Below are positions 1 through 8,737 of a DNA stretch of 41,820 nucleotides, piece by piece. The first letter of the stretch is position 1. Each line of letters opens with the position of its first letter. The DNA is from an uncultured Oscillospiraceae bacterium (GTDB lineage Bacteria > Bacillota > Clostridia > Oscillospirales > Acutalibacteraceae): NCBI GenBank assembly GCA_900547105.1, contig URFL01000014.1, forward strand, positions 1-41,820, in the 5' to 3' direction. The position numbers and the translations under genes were made by a program. Below the pieces are notes generated by a model that was not told the origin of the DNA, made no database searches, and saw nothing but the letters and a program-made list of their open reading frames with translations.

Positions 1-41
1 ATCCGCCGTTCCGGCGGCGCCCTCTCGAAGAGTGCTTGACT

Positions 42-70
42 ATAATACCACCACCTCCCACGTTTGTCAA
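42..70 (-). promoter_or_regulatory. Leftward sigma-A type promoter reading out of the window
   Basis: On the minus strand there is TTGACA (65-70), a 17-bp spacer and TATTAT (42-47). Upstream of it (71-170) is a very A/T-rich stretch that could act as an UP element. Downstream, toward position 1, are a small CTCTTCGAGAG hairpin and a GC-rich inverted repeat. The target gene lies outside the window. A strong stable-RNA promoter is possible but is only an inference. Confidence 0.6.
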
Positions 71-470
71 CACCTTTTTTGAAAAAAATTGAAAAAAGTT
101 TTTCCTTTTATACCTATTTATATAAAACGAAAACACACAGTGCTTTTTCAGTGCTTTTTCAAAAAACGTTTCTCGGGCGGGATGATTGGCGGTGGTTCAC
201 GATCGCTTTTGTCCAGCAGCAACGAGCGGGCGGCAGGCAGTCATCAGCTGACCGCGTTCTGCTGTCGCCATCCTTTAGAGGATGCCCCGCTTTCTCATCG
301 CTATGCGCTCCGCTGTGTGCATCACCGCGGTCTGCCGTTTCAGCGTATGTGTATACATATATATAAGCGCCCGCGTCCGCCAAAGTGCGCGGCGGCAGAT
401 GCGCCGATGCATTGTCATCCGCGGGCTGCGCGGCATCGCGGGTGGCTTTCGCTTTTGAATATACAGCAAA
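71..470. other. Intergenic region with no convincing gene
   Basis: About 400 bases between the leftward promoter and the argG control region. Positions 71-180 are A/T-rich and contain a tandem AGTGCTTTTTC repeat (about 141-163). Positions 180-450 are G/C-rich, with a CATCC/GGATG hairpin near 269-284 and a run of TA repeats near 351-365. Open frames of 100-150 codons exist on both strands, but none has a recognisable domain, a good ribosome binding site or protein-like composition. I call no gene here. Confidence 0.5.
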
Positions 471-474
471 ACAA

Positions 475-488
475 TGCATTTTTATTCA
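475..488. promoter_or_regulatory. ArgR operator (ARG box), distal
   Basis: TGCAT-TTTT-ATTCA fits the TGNAT-W4-ATNCA ARG-box pattern at every fixed position. Its centre is 112 bp upstream of the centre of the second box at 587-600 and about 125 bp upstream of the argG -35 element. ArgR/AhrC hexamers bind such pairs with arginine as co-repressor. Repression of argGHCJBDF, possibly through looping, is inferred from this placement. Confidence 0.75.
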
Positions 489-586
489 TTTATGCACGCA
501 TACCCTGCATTTTCTATTGTCGCTTCCACCGGAAATAGTGCTGTGAAGCGTTGCTGTTTGGGCAGGATGACAAAACTCGCGCCATA

Positions 587-600
587 AGCATAAATATGCA
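587..600. promoter_or_regulatory. ArgR operator (ARG box), promoter-proximal
   Basis: AGCAT-AAAT-ATGCA matches the TGNAT-W4-ATNCA pattern except for the first base. It ends 10 bp upstream of the argG -35 hexamer, so bound ArgR could interfere with RNA polymerase. It pairs with the better box at 475-488. Confidence 0.65.
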
Positions 601-610
601 CGAAACCCCC

Positions 611-638
611 TTGAAAAATCAAAATGCGGTGGTATAAT
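611..638 (+). promoter_or_regulatory. argG operon promoter
   Basis: TTGAAA (611-616), a 16-bp spacer and TATAAT (633-638). Transcription would start near 645, giving a leader of about 30 nt before the argG start at 675. An ATG at 624 in the argG frame lies upstream of this -10 element, so it cannot be the start used from this promoter. Confidence 0.8.
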
Positions 639-674
639 ATGGAACATAGACAACCAGAAAGGACGCGAATTACC

Positions 675-1889
675 ATGAGCGATATTAAAAAAGTTGTGCT
701 GGCTTATTCCGGCGGTTTGGACACTTCCATCATCATCCCGTGGCTGAAAGAGAATTACAACAACTGCGAGGTCATTGCCGTATCCGGTGACGTCGGACAG
801 GGCACGGAGCTGGACGGTCTGGAGGAGAAAGCCATTAAAACCGGCGCGTCCAAGCTGTATGTGCTGGATCTGAGAAAAGAGTACATCGAAGATTACATCT
901 GGCCCTGCCTGAAGGCGGGCGCGACCTACGAAACCTATCTGCTGGGCACCTCTCATGCGCGTCCCTGCATCGCCAAAGGGCTGGTGGACATCGCCAAAAA
1001 AGAGGGCGCCGACGCCATCTGCCACGGCTGCACCGGCAAAGGCAACGATCAGGTGCGGTTTGAGCTCGCCATCAAGGCGTTTGCTCCCGAGATGAAGATC
1101 ATCGCCCCGTGGCGGACCTGGGATATCAAATCGCGTGACGAGGAAATCGATTACGCCGAGGCGCACAACATCCCGCTGAAGATCAACCGCGAAACCAACT
1201 ATTCCAAAGATAAAAACCTGTGGCACCTGTCGCACGAGGGCTTGGATCTGGAAGATCCCGCCAACGAGCCGCTGTACAACAAGCCCGGTTTCCTGGAAAT
1301 GGGCGTTTCTCCCGAACAGGCTCCCGACAAGCCCACTTATGTCAAGATCACCTTTGAAAAAGGTGTTCCCGTGGCGGTGGACGGCGAAAAGCTGGGCGCT
1401 GTAGAAATGGTCGAAAAGCTGAACAAGCTGGGCGGCGAAAACGGCATCGGCTTGCTGGATCTGGTGGAAAACCGGTTGGTCGGCATGAAGAGCCGCGGCG
1501 TGTACGAAACTCCCGGCGGTGCCATCCTGTACAAGGCGCACGAGGTTTTGGAGACCATTACTCTCGATCGCGACACCCAGCACTACAAAGAGCTGGTCGC
1601 GCAGAAATTCGGCGAGCTGGTGTACTTCGGTCAGTGGTTCACCCCGCTGCGCGAGGCGCTCTCCGCTTTTGTTGATAAAACGCAGGAGACCGTTACCGGC
1701 GATGTGACCTTGAAGCTGTACAAAGGCAACATGATCAACGCCGGAGTCACCTCTCCCTACTCGCTGTACGATCCCGAGATCGCCTCTTTCGGTGACGACG
1801 AGGGCGCGTACAACCAGAAGGACAGCGAGGGCTTTATCAACCTGTTCGGTCTGCCGATCAAGGTGCAGGCGATGAAAAAAGGTCTGTAA
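675..1889 (+). CDS. argG: Argininosuccinate synthase
   Basis: Cytoplasmic ATP-dependent ligase that joins citrulline and aspartate to give argininosuccinate, AMP and PPi, the seventh step of arginine synthesis. The 404-residue product has the normal family length. It carries the N-terminal ATP pyrophosphatase loop SGGLDTS (residues 12-18) and the family segment GCTGKGNDQVRFE (about 118-130). I start at the ATG at 675, after a GAAAGGA Shine-Dalgarno, because the earlier in-frame ATG at 624 sits upstream of the -10 box. It is the first gene of the arg operon, just downstream of two ARG boxes. Here the two last-step genes, argG and argH, precede argCJBDF. Confidence 0.97.
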   Translation: MSDIKKVVLAYSGGLDTSIIIPWLKENYNNCEVIAVSGDVGQGTELDGLEEKAIKTGASKLYVLDLRKEYIEDYIWPCLKAGATYETYLLGTSHARPCIAKGLVDIAKKEGADAICHGCTGKGNDQVRFELAIKAFAPEMKIIAPWRTWDIKSRDEEIDYAEAHNIPLKINRETNYSKDKNLWHLSHEGLDLEDPANEPLYNKPGFLEMGVSPEQAPDKPTYVKITFEKGVPVAVDGEKLGAVEMVEKLNKLGGENGIGLLDLVENRLVGMKSRGVYETPGGAILYKAHEVLETITLDRDTQHYKELVAQKFGELVYFGQWFTPLREALSAFVDKTQETVTGDVTLKLYKGNMINAGVTSPYSLYDPEIASFGDDEGAYNQKDSEGFINLFGLPIKVQAMKKGL

Positions 1890-1912
1890 TTTTCGACACA
1901 CAATACAACGCT

Positions 1913-1951
1913 GGCGGACACCCGCACGGGTGTCCGCCCTATCCGCTTTTT
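1913..1951 (+). terminator. Hairpin between argG and argH (possible attenuator)
   Basis: A perfect 12-bp stem (GGCGGACACCCG, 1913-1924, with CGGGTGTCCGCC, 1927-1938) with a 2-nt sequence gap between the arms. A run of five T follows only after 8 nt. The delayed T run makes it a weak intrinsic terminator. It may set the argG:argH transcript ratio or protect the mRNA. It lies in the widest gap of the operon (96 nt). Confidence 0.45.
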
Positions 1952-1985
1952 AGATTATTTCCGTTTTTCCGAAAGGTGTGGCATT

Positions 1986-3368
1986 ATGAAGCTGTGGGCA
2001 GGACGGTTCCACAAGGAGCTTGACCAAAAAACCAACGACTTTAACTCCTCCATCGCGTTTGACAGCCGCATGGCACAGGAGGACATTACCGGCAGCATGG
2101 CGCACGCCGCAATGCTGGCGAAGCAGGGCATTATCTCGGCAGCGGACGGCGAAGCCATCCGCGACGGGCTGGCCACGATCGCTGCGGATCTGCGATCCGG
2201 CGCGCTGACCATTGACCCGAACGCCGAGGACATCCACACCTTTGTGGAAGGCGAATTGACCGCGCGCATCGGCGACGCGGGCAAACGGCTGCACACCGGG
2301 CGCAGCCGCAACGATCAGGTGGCGCTGGACATTCGGCTGTATCTCAAAAATGCGGTCGCGCCGCTGCGGGCGCAGCTGGTGGAGCTGGTCGGCGTGCTGT
2401 GCAAGCAAGCCGACCGCTGGGCAGACGCGATCATGCCGGGCTACACCCATTTGCAGCGGGCGCAGCCCATCACCTTTGGGCACCATCTGATGGCGTACAC
2501 CGAAATGTTGCTGCGCGACATCGGCCGGCTGGACGACGCGGTCGCCCGCATGGATGTGTCGCCGCTGGGCAGCGGCGCGCTGGCGTCCACCACCTATCCG
2601 CTGGACCGCCAAGTGGTGGCGGACACACTGGGGATGCGCGGCGTGACCAACAACTCGCTGGACGGCGTTGCCGACCGCGATTTCACCGTGGAGCTGGCGG
2701 CAGCACTGTCGCTGGTGATGGTGCATCTCTCCCGCTTTTCGGAGGAGATCATCCTGTGGTGTTCGTGGGAATTCAAATTCATCGAACTGGACGACGCGTT
2801 TTCCACCGGTTCGTCCATTATGCCGCAGAAAAAGAATCCCGACATCGCCGAGCTGGTGCGCGGCAAGTCCGGGCGGGTGTTCGGCGATCTGATGACGCTG
2901 CTCACCATGATGAAAGGGCTGCCGCTGGCGTATAACAAGGATATGCAGGAGGATAAAGAGGCGATCTTTGACGCGCTGGACACGGTGTCCATGTGTCTCA
3001 CCGCGTTTATCCCGATGATCGACACCATGACAGTGCTGCCGGACAATATGCGCCGCGCGGCGGCGGGCGGGTTTATCAACGCCACCGACTGCGCCGACTA
3101 TCTGGTGGGCAAAGGTTTACCGTTCCGCGATGCGTACAAAGCGACCGGATCGCTGGTGGCGCTGTGCATCGACAAGGGCTTGACGCTGGAAACGCTGCCG
3201 CTGGAGGAATACCGCGCGGTGTGCGATTTGTTTGACGAAGATGTGTTTGACGCGATCTCGCTGGAACGCTGCGCGGCGATGCGCCGCGTGTATGGCGGCC
3301 CCGCTCCCGAAAATGTGCGGGCGCAGGTGCAGCGGGTGACCGATTTGCTGAAAAAAGAGGAGGGCTGA
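1986..3368 (+). CDS. argH: Argininosuccinate lyase
   Basis: Splits argininosuccinate into arginine and fumarate, the final step of the pathway, as a cytoplasmic homotetramer of the fumarase/aspartase superfamily. The 460-residue product shows the early conserved LWAGRF segment, a TGRSRNDQV motif near residue 107, an HLQRAQP segment, and the superfamily signature GSSIMPQKKNPD near 275-286 with the catalytic serine. The ATG at 1986 follows GAAAGGTG with suitable spacing. The stop is 3 nt before argC, so the two genes are probably translationally linked. Confidence 0.97.
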   Translation: MKLWAGRFHKELDQKTNDFNSSIAFDSRMAQEDITGSMAHAAMLAKQGIISAADGEAIRDGLATIAADLRSGALTIDPNAEDIHTFVEGELTARIGDAGKRLHTGRSRNDQVALDIRLYLKNAVAPLRAQLVELVGVLCKQADRWADAIMPGYTHLQRAQPITFGHHLMAYTEMLLRDIGRLDDAVARMDVSPLGSGALASTTYPLDRQVVADTLGMRGVTNNSLDGVADRDFTVELAAALSLVMVHLSRFSEEIILWCSWEFKFIELDDAFSTGSSIMPQKKNPDIAELVRGKSGRVFGDLMTLLTMMKGLPLAYNKDMQEDKEAIFDALDTVSMCLTAFIPMIDTMTVLPDNMRRAAAGGFINATDCADYLVGKGLPFRDAYKATGSLVALCIDKGLTLETLPLEEYRAVCDLFDEDVFDAISLERCAAMRRVYGGPAPENVRAQVQRVTDLLKKEEG

Positions 3369-3371
3369 TCC

Positions 3372-4406
3372 ATGATACAGGCAGGTATTATCGGCGCGAC
3401 CGGTTACGCCGGTGTGGAGCTGGTGCGGCTGCTGCTGCGCCACCCACAGGTGGAGCTGGCGGCGGTCAGCTCGGTTTCGTTTGAAGGCCAGCCGCTGGCA
3501 GAGGTGTATCCCAACCTGAACGAGATCACCCCGCTGGTGTGCGAGGCGGCGGACGAGGTGATCCGCAAAAGCGATGTGGTGTTTGCCGCGCTGCCGCACG
3601 GGCTGTCGCAGGACACCGCCGCGGCGTGTGCCGCGCAAGGCAAAAAGTTTATCGATCTGGGCGCGGATTTCCGGCTGGACGATCCGCAGGCATACACCAC
3701 CTGGTACGGGTGCGAGGCGAAATATCCCGAGCTGCACGCACAGGCGGTCTACGGCTTGTGCGAGCTGTTCCGCGACGATATTCGCAAAACTTCCATCATC
3801 GGTAACCCCGGCTGTTATCCCACCAGCGTGGCGCTGGGTCTGGCGCCCGCGCTGCGGCAAGGGCTGGTATCCCCCACCGGCATTGTGGTGGATTCCAAGT
3901 CCGGCACCACCGGTGCGGGACGCAAACCGACCCAAACCACCCATTTCCCCGATTGCAACGAGGCGTTTTCCGCCTACAAGGTGGCGGCGCACCGCCACAC
4001 GCCGGAGATCGAGCAGACCCTGTCCAAGCTGGCGGGGCAAGACGCGACCATCACTTTTGTGCCGCATCTGCTGCCGGTGAACCGGGGCATTTTGTCCACC
4101 ATCTACGCGCATCTGAAGGACGGCGTGACCGAACAGCAGCTGCGCGATGCATATGAGCAGGCGTATCAAAACGAGCATTTTGTGCGGGTGATGGCGCCGG
4201 GTCAGGCGGTCAACATCAACCATGTGCGCTGCTCCAACTACTGTGATATTCAGCTGTATGTGGACGAGCACACCCGCCTGTTGATCGTCACCTCGGTGAT
4301 CGACAACATGGTAAAGGGCGCAGCCGGACAGGCGATCCAGAACATGAATCTGCTGTTCGGGCTGGACGAAACCGCGGGCATCGACATGATCCCGCCCGCA
4401 TTTTAA
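3372..4406 (+). CDS. argC: N-acetyl-gamma-glutamyl-phosphate reductase
   Basis: NADPH-dependent reduction of N-acetylglutamyl phosphate to N-acetylglutamate semialdehyde, the third step of ornithine synthesis. The product has 344 residues. A Rossmann glycine motif GATGYAG occurs at residues 8-14, and the active-site signature GNPGCYPTS starts at 144 with catalytic Cys148. The C-terminal half has the usual HRHTPEI and FVPHLLPVNRGI segments. The ribosome binding site lies in the end of argH. It is placed after argH and before argJ, as expected for the linear or cyclic acetyl pathway. Confidence 0.97.
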   Translation: MIQAGIIGATGYAGVELVRLLLRHPQVELAAVSSVSFEGQPLAEVYPNLNEITPLVCEAADEVIRKSDVVFAALPHGLSQDTAAACAAQGKKFIDLGADFRLDDPQAYTTWYGCEAKYPELHAQAVYGLCELFRDDIRKTSIIGNPGCYPTSVALGLAPALRQGLVSPTGIVVDSKSGTTGAGRKPTQTTHFPDCNEAFSAYKVAAHRHTPEIEQTLSKLAGQDATITFVPHLLPVNRGILSTIYAHLKDGVTEQQLRDAYEQAYQNEHFVRVMAPGQAVNINHVRCSNYCDIQLYVDEHTRLLIVTSVIDNMVKGAAGQAIQNMNLLFGLDETAGIDMIPPAF

Positions 4407-4426
4407 TCGTTTGAGGTGACTTTGTT

Positions 4427-5641
4427 ATGACATTTCTTCCCGGCGGCGTAACCGCTGCCAAAGGATTCAAAGCCGCAGGCATCCACTGCGGTATTCGCAA
4501 AAACCGCACCAAAAAAGATCTGGCACTGATCGTGTCCGACACTCCCGCCAGCGCGGCGGCGGTGTACACCCGCAATCTGGTCAAGGGCGCGCCCATCGCG
4601 GTGACCGCCGCCCACATTGCGGACGGCAAAGCGCAGGCGGTGATCTGCAACAGTGGTATCGCCAACACCTGCGCCGCGGACGGTGTGGAAAAAGCCGAGG
4701 CGATGAGCCGGCTGGCGGCGGACGCGCTGGGGCTGCGCGCCGAGGATGTGATCGTCGGTTCCACCGGTGTGATCGGTCCCTCTATTGATCTGGCACCGAT
4801 CGAAGCGGGTATTCCCGCGCTGGTGGCGGCGCTGTCCCCGAACGGCGGCGGCGACGCGGCCGAGGCGATCATGACCACCGACACCGTAAAAAAAGAGATC
4901 GCGGTGCCCTTTACCGTGGGCGGGGTGGATTGTGTGCTGGGCGGTATCGCCAAGGGCAGCGGGATGATTGCGCCCAACATGGCGACGATGCTGTGCTTTT
5001 TGACCACCGATGCCGCGATCGCGCCGGCGCTGCTGCAGGATGCACTGCGCGATGTGGTGGTGGATACCTTTAATATGATGTCGGTGGACGGCGACACCTC
5101 CACCAACGATACCGTGGCGATCATGGCGAACGGCGCAGCGGGCAACGCCCCTGTGACCGAAAAGGGTGCGGATTATGACGCGTTTGCCGCGGCGCTGAAA
5201 ACCATTTGCGTGCAGCTGTGCCGCGAGCTGGCGGCGGACGGCGAGGGCGCGACCAAGCTGCTGGAATGCCGTGTGACCGGTGCCAAAACCAAGCAGGACG
5301 CGCGCATTGTCGCCAAAGCGGTGATCGAATCGTCGCTGCTGAAAGCCGCGATGTTTGGCGAGGACGCCAACTGGGGACGGGTGCTGTGCGCCATCGGCTA
5401 TTCCGGCGCGGATGTGGACATCCACGGCGTGGAAACAGCGTTTGAATCGACCGCCGGTCGGGTGGTCGTGTGCGAAAAGGGCGCGGGCATCGCGTTCAGC
5501 GAAGAGCTCGCCGCCAAGGTGCTGCACGAAAAAGAGATCGTCATCGACATCAAGCTGTCGGACGGCAGCGCGAATGCGACCGCGTGGGGCTGTGACCTCA
5601 CCTATGATTATGTAAAGATCAACGGCGATTATCGAACCTGA
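4427..5641 (+). CDS. argJ: Bifunctional glutamate N-acetyltransferase/ornithine acetyltransferase
   Basis: Moves the acetyl group from N-acetylornithine to glutamate. The bifunctional form also makes N-acetylglutamate from acetyl-CoA, closing the acetyl cycle. The 404-residue precursor contains the autocleavage motif KGSGMIAPNMATML. Cleavage before Thr187 yields alpha and beta chains, with Thr187 as the nucleophile. No separate argA or argE lies in the window, consistent with the cyclic pathway. Whether this ArgJ is mono- or bifunctional cannot be read from the sequence. The ATG at 4427 follows a GAGGTGA ribosome binding site. Confidence 0.95.
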   Translation: MTFLPGGVTAAKGFKAAGIHCGIRKNRTKKDLALIVSDTPASAAAVYTRNLVKGAPIAVTAAHIADGKAQAVICNSGIANTCAADGVEKAEAMSRLAADALGLRAEDVIVGSTGVIGPSIDLAPIEAGIPALVAALSPNGGGDAAEAIMTTDTVKKEIAVPFTVGGVDCVLGGIAKGSGMIAPNMATMLCFLTTDAAIAPALLQDALRDVVVDTFNMMSVDGDTSTNDTVAIMANGAAGNAPVTEKGADYDAFAAALKTICVQLCRELAADGEGATKLLECRVTGAKTKQDARIVAKAVIESSLLKAAMFGEDANWGRVLCAIGYSGADVDIHGVETAFESTAGRVVVCEKGAGIAFSEELAAKVLHEKEIVIDIKLSDGSANATAWGCDLTYDYVKINGDYRT

Positions 5642-5667
5642 TCGTCTGAAAGCAGGAGGGATTTTCC

Positions 5668-6537
5668 ATGCAGATGTCAACGGCCGATCGCGCCCAGGTG
5701 CTGACCCGTGCGCTTCCGTACATCAAACAATACACCGGCAAAACGGTGGTCATCAAATACGGCGGCAACGCCATGATCAGCGACGATCTGAAATCCGCGG
5801 TGATGGAGGATATCGTGCTGCTGTCCACCGTGGGCATCAAAGTGGTGCTGGTGCACGGCGGCGGCCCCGAAATCAACGCCATGCTGAAAAAAATCGGCAA
5901 AGAGTCGCGCTTTGTGGACGGGCTGCGCTACACCGACCGCGAAACCATGGACATTGTGGAAATGGTGCTGGCGGGCAAGGTGAACAAATCGCTGGTGCAG
6001 TATCTGGAGCACCAGGGCGGACGCGCCATTGGTCTGTGCGGGCTGGACGGCGGTATGATCAAAGCCGTGCGCCACACCGAAAAGGACCTCGGGTTTGTGG
6101 GCGATATTGTCGGCGTGAATGTGACGCTGATCCGCAACAGCTTGGAAAGCGACACCATTCCGGTGGTGGCGACGGTGGCGGCGGGCGAACCGGACGAAAA
6201 CGGCGACCCGGTCACCTATAATATCAACGCGGACATCGCCGCGTCGCGCATTGCGGCGGCGTTGGGAGCGGAAAAGCTGGTGCTGATGACCGATGTGCGC
6301 GGACTGCTGCAGGACAAGGACGACGAGGAATCGCTCATCTCGGTGGTGCATGTCAGCGAGGTGCCGCAGCTGAAAAAACAGGGCGTTATCTCGGGCGGTA
6401 TGATCCCGAAGATCGACTGCTGTGTGGAGGCGGTGCGCCGCGGCGTGAAACGCACCCACATCATCGACGGGCGCATCCCCCACTCTATTTTGATCGAAAT
6501 GCTGTCGGATGACGGCATCGGCACGATGTTCTTATAA
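5668..6537 (+). CDS. argB: Acetylglutamate kinase
   Basis: Phosphorylates N-acetylglutamate with ATP, the second step of the pathway and often the arginine-feedback point. The 289-residue product has the amino-acid-kinase nucleotide motif KYGGNAM (from Lys30) and the substrate loop VHGGGPEIN (62-70). The C-terminal part carries GVISGGMIPKID. Arginine-sensitive hexameric enzymes carry an N-terminal helix; this protein has about 25 residues before the kinase core, so feedback control is plausible. The start ATG follows a strong GCAGGAGGG site, 26 nt after argJ. Confidence 0.96.
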   Translation: MQMSTADRAQVLTRALPYIKQYTGKTVVIKYGGNAMISDDLKSAVMEDIVLLSTVGIKVVLVHGGGPEINAMLKKIGKESRFVDGLRYTDRETMDIVEMVLAGKVNKSLVQYLEHQGGRAIGLCGLDGGMIKAVRHTEKDLGFVGDIVGVNVTLIRNSLESDTIPVVATVAAGEPDENGDPVTYNINADIAASRIAAALGAEKLVLMTDVRGLLQDKDDEESLISVVHVSEVPQLKKQGVISGGMIPKIDCCVEAVRRGVKRTHIIDGRIPHSILIEMLSDDGIGTMFL

Positions 6538-6551
6538 GGGAGAGATCCACC

Positions 6552-7736
6552 ATGACACTGGAAGAAATTCAGCAGCAGCACGACGGGGCGCTGATGGCGA
6601 CATACGGTCGGTTCCCGGTCGCGCTGGAGCAGGGCAAGGGCGCTGTCGCCACCGATGTGGACGGTCGCCAGTATATTGATTTCGGCAGCGGCATCGGCGT
6701 AAACTCGCTGGGCTATTGCGACGACGGCTGGGTGAAAGCCGTCAGCGAGCAGGCGGCGCGGCTGCAGCACGTTTCCAATTTGTATTATCAGCCGGTGCAG
6801 GTCGCCTTTGCCGCCGAGCTGTGCGCCGCCACCGGCATGAGCCGTGTGTTTTTGGCGAACTCGGGCGCCGAAGCCAACGAATGTGCCATCAAGCTGGCGC
6901 GCAAATACAGCCGCGACACCTACGGCGACGATCGGTACGAGATCATCACGCTGCGGCAGTCGTTCCACGGGCGCACCATGGCAACTCTGACCGCGACCGG
7001 TCAGGACGCGCTGCATGTGTCGTTTGACCCGTTTATCCCCGGCTTTGCGTATGTTCCCGCCGGAGACATCGAGGCGCTGCGGCAGGCGATCAGCGCCCGC
7101 ACCTGCGCCGTGATGCTGGAATGTATCCAGGGCGAGGGCGGTGTGATTGCGCAGGATCCCGCCTATTTGCAGGCGGTGGAGGCGCTGTGTCGCGAGCACG
7201 ATCTGCTGTTGATCGTGGACGAGGTGCAAACCGGCGCGGGACGCACCGGCAAGCTGCTGGCATCGGAAAACGCGGGCATCCATCCTGATGTGGTGACCAT
7301 GGCGAAAGGCCTTGGCGGCGGGCTGCCGATCGGCGCGTGCCTGTGCAACGAGAAATGCAAGGATGTGATGCAGCCCGGCTCGCACGGCTCCACCTTTGGC
7401 GGCAACCCGGTGGTGTGCGCGGGCGCGCGGTATGTGCTGTCGCGGCTGACTGCACCCGGATTTTTGGATGAGGTCGCGCAAAAGGGCGCGTATATGCGCG
7501 AAAAAATCGCAGCGATGCCGCATGTCTGCGCGGTGCGCGGGCAGGGCATGATGATCGGTATTCTGCTGGACGAGGGGCTGCAAGCCCGCGCCGTGGCGGA
7601 GCAATGCCTGCAAAACGGGCTGCTGATCCTGACCGCCAAAACGCTGCTGCGGCTGTTGCCGCCGCTGACCATTTCGTATGAGGAGATCGACCGGGGACTG
7701 GCGATCTTACAAAAAGTATTGGAAGGAGCAAACTGA
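6552..7736 (+). CDS. argD: Acetylornithine aminotransferase
   Basis: PLP-dependent class III aminotransferase that converts N-acetylglutamate semialdehyde and glutamate to N-acetylornithine and 2-oxoglutarate. The product has 394 residues. The cofactor Asp lies in IVDEVQTGAGRTG, and the Schiff-base lysine is Lys252 in TMAKGLGGGLPIGA. A SGAEANECAIKLAR segment marks the PLP phosphate loop. The family is related to ornithine and succinylornithine aminotransferases, but the operon context makes acetylornithine the obvious substrate. The start is 14 nt after argB, behind GGGAGAG. Confidence 0.95.
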   Translation: MTLEEIQQQHDGALMATYGRFPVALEQGKGAVATDVDGRQYIDFGSGIGVNSLGYCDDGWVKAVSEQAARLQHVSNLYYQPVQVAFAAELCAATGMSRVFLANSGAEANECAIKLARKYSRDTYGDDRYEIITLRQSFHGRTMATLTATGQDALHVSFDPFIPGFAYVPAGDIEALRQAISARTCAVMLECIQGEGGVIAQDPAYLQAVEALCREHDLLLIVDEVQTGAGRTGKLLASENAGIHPDVVTMAKGLGGGLPIGACLCNEKCKDVMQPGSHGSTFGGNPVVCAGARYVLSRLTAPGFLDEVAQKGAYMREKIAAMPHVCAVRGQGMMIGILLDEGLQARAVAEQCLQNGLLILTAKTLLRLLPPLTISYEEIDRGLAILQKVLEGAN

Positions 7737-7739
7737 CCC

Positions 7740-8645
7740 ATGAACCATCTGTTGAAAATGCTGGATCTCTCCACCGAGGAGATCATCGACATTCTGAACC
7801 TGGCGGATCAGCTGAAATACGAGCTGAAACACGGCATCGAGCACAAACACCTGGCCGGCAAAACGCTGGGTATGATTTTCCAAAAATCCTCCACCCGCAC
7901 CCGTGTGTCGTTTGAAACCGGCATCTACCAGCTGGGCGGCACCGGCTTGTTCCTGTCGTCCAACGACCTGCAGATCGGGCGCGGCGAGCCGATCGAAGAC
8001 ACCGCGCGGGTGCTGTCGCGGTATCTGGACGGCATCATGATCCGCACCTTTGAGCAGGAAGAGGTGGAAAAGCTGGCGGAATACGGCAGCATCCCGATCA
8101 TCAACGGCTTGACCGATTTCTGCCATCCCTGCCAGATTTTGGCGGATCTGATGACGGTACGCGAGCACAAAGGCGAGCTGGAAGGGCTGAATATGTGCTA
8201 CATCGGCGACGGCAACAACATGGCGAACTCGCTGATCGTCGGCTGTCTGAAGGTGGGCATGCACGTGTCCATCGCTTGCCCGGATGCGTATCGTCCGGCA
8301 CCGGAGGTGCTGGAATTTGCCGCGGCTTACGGCGACAAGTTTGTGCTGACCAACGATTGCAAACAAGCCGCCAAGGATGCGGATGTGATCTTCACCGATG
8401 TGTGGGCGTCGATGGGACAAGAGAGCGAAGCCGCCAAACGCCGCATCGCGTTCGCGGGGTATCAGGTCAACGACGAGCTGCTGAGTGTGGCGCACGAGGA
8501 TTGCATGGTGCAGCATTGTCTGCCCGCGCACCGCGGCGAGGAGATCACCGCCGATGTGTTTGAGGCACACGCCGATGAGATTTTCGACGAAGCGGAAAAC
8601 CGTCTGCACGCACAAAAAGCTGTGATGGTCACGCTGATGAAATAA
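7740..8645 (+). CDS. argF: Ornithine carbamoyltransferase
   Basis: Condenses ornithine and carbamoyl phosphate to citrulline. The 301-residue product has the carbamoyl phosphate motif SSTRTR (residues 50-55), HPCQ in the segment after DFC, and the ornithine-loop signature HCLPAHRGEE beginning at His259. These features separate it from aspartate carbamoyltransferase. It is the last gene of the operon. Its ATG follows the argD stop by 3 nt, with the GGAAGGAG site inside argD, so coupling is likely. No carAB is nearby. An arginine-catabolic role (arcB) is unlikely in this context. Confidence 0.96.
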   Translation: MNHLLKMLDLSTEEIIDILNLADQLKYELKHGIEHKHLAGKTLGMIFQKSSTRTRVSFETGIYQLGGTGLFLSSNDLQIGRGEPIEDTARVLSRYLDGIMIRTFEQEEVEKLAEYGSIPIINGLTDFCHPCQILADLMTVREHKGELEGLNMCYIGDGNNMANSLIVGCLKVGMHVSIACPDAYRPAPEVLEFAAAYGDKFVLTNDCKQAAKDADVIFTDVWASMGQESEAAKRRIAFAGYQVNDELLSVAHEDCMVQHCLPAHRGEEITADVFEAHADEIFDEAENRLHAQKAVMVTLMK

Positions 8646-8663
8646 TCGCACACACATCTGTAA

Positions 8664-8692
8664 CCGCCCGGAGAAAACTCCGGGCGGTTTTT
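8664..8692 (+). terminator. Intrinsic terminator of the arg operon
   Basis: A perfect 10-bp stem CCGCCCGGAG/CTCCGGGCGG with an AAAA loop, followed directly by five T. It lies 18 nt after the argF stop. Confidence 0.93.
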
Positions 8693-8737
8693 GTTTGCTC
8701 AAAACGCAAAAAATGTGTCCTATCTCACAGCGGGCAC

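Noticed and set aside
89..538. 149-codon frame upstream of argG
   Set aside because: No ribosome binding site of note, no domain, and it runs through the ARG box and A/T-rich promoter DNA.
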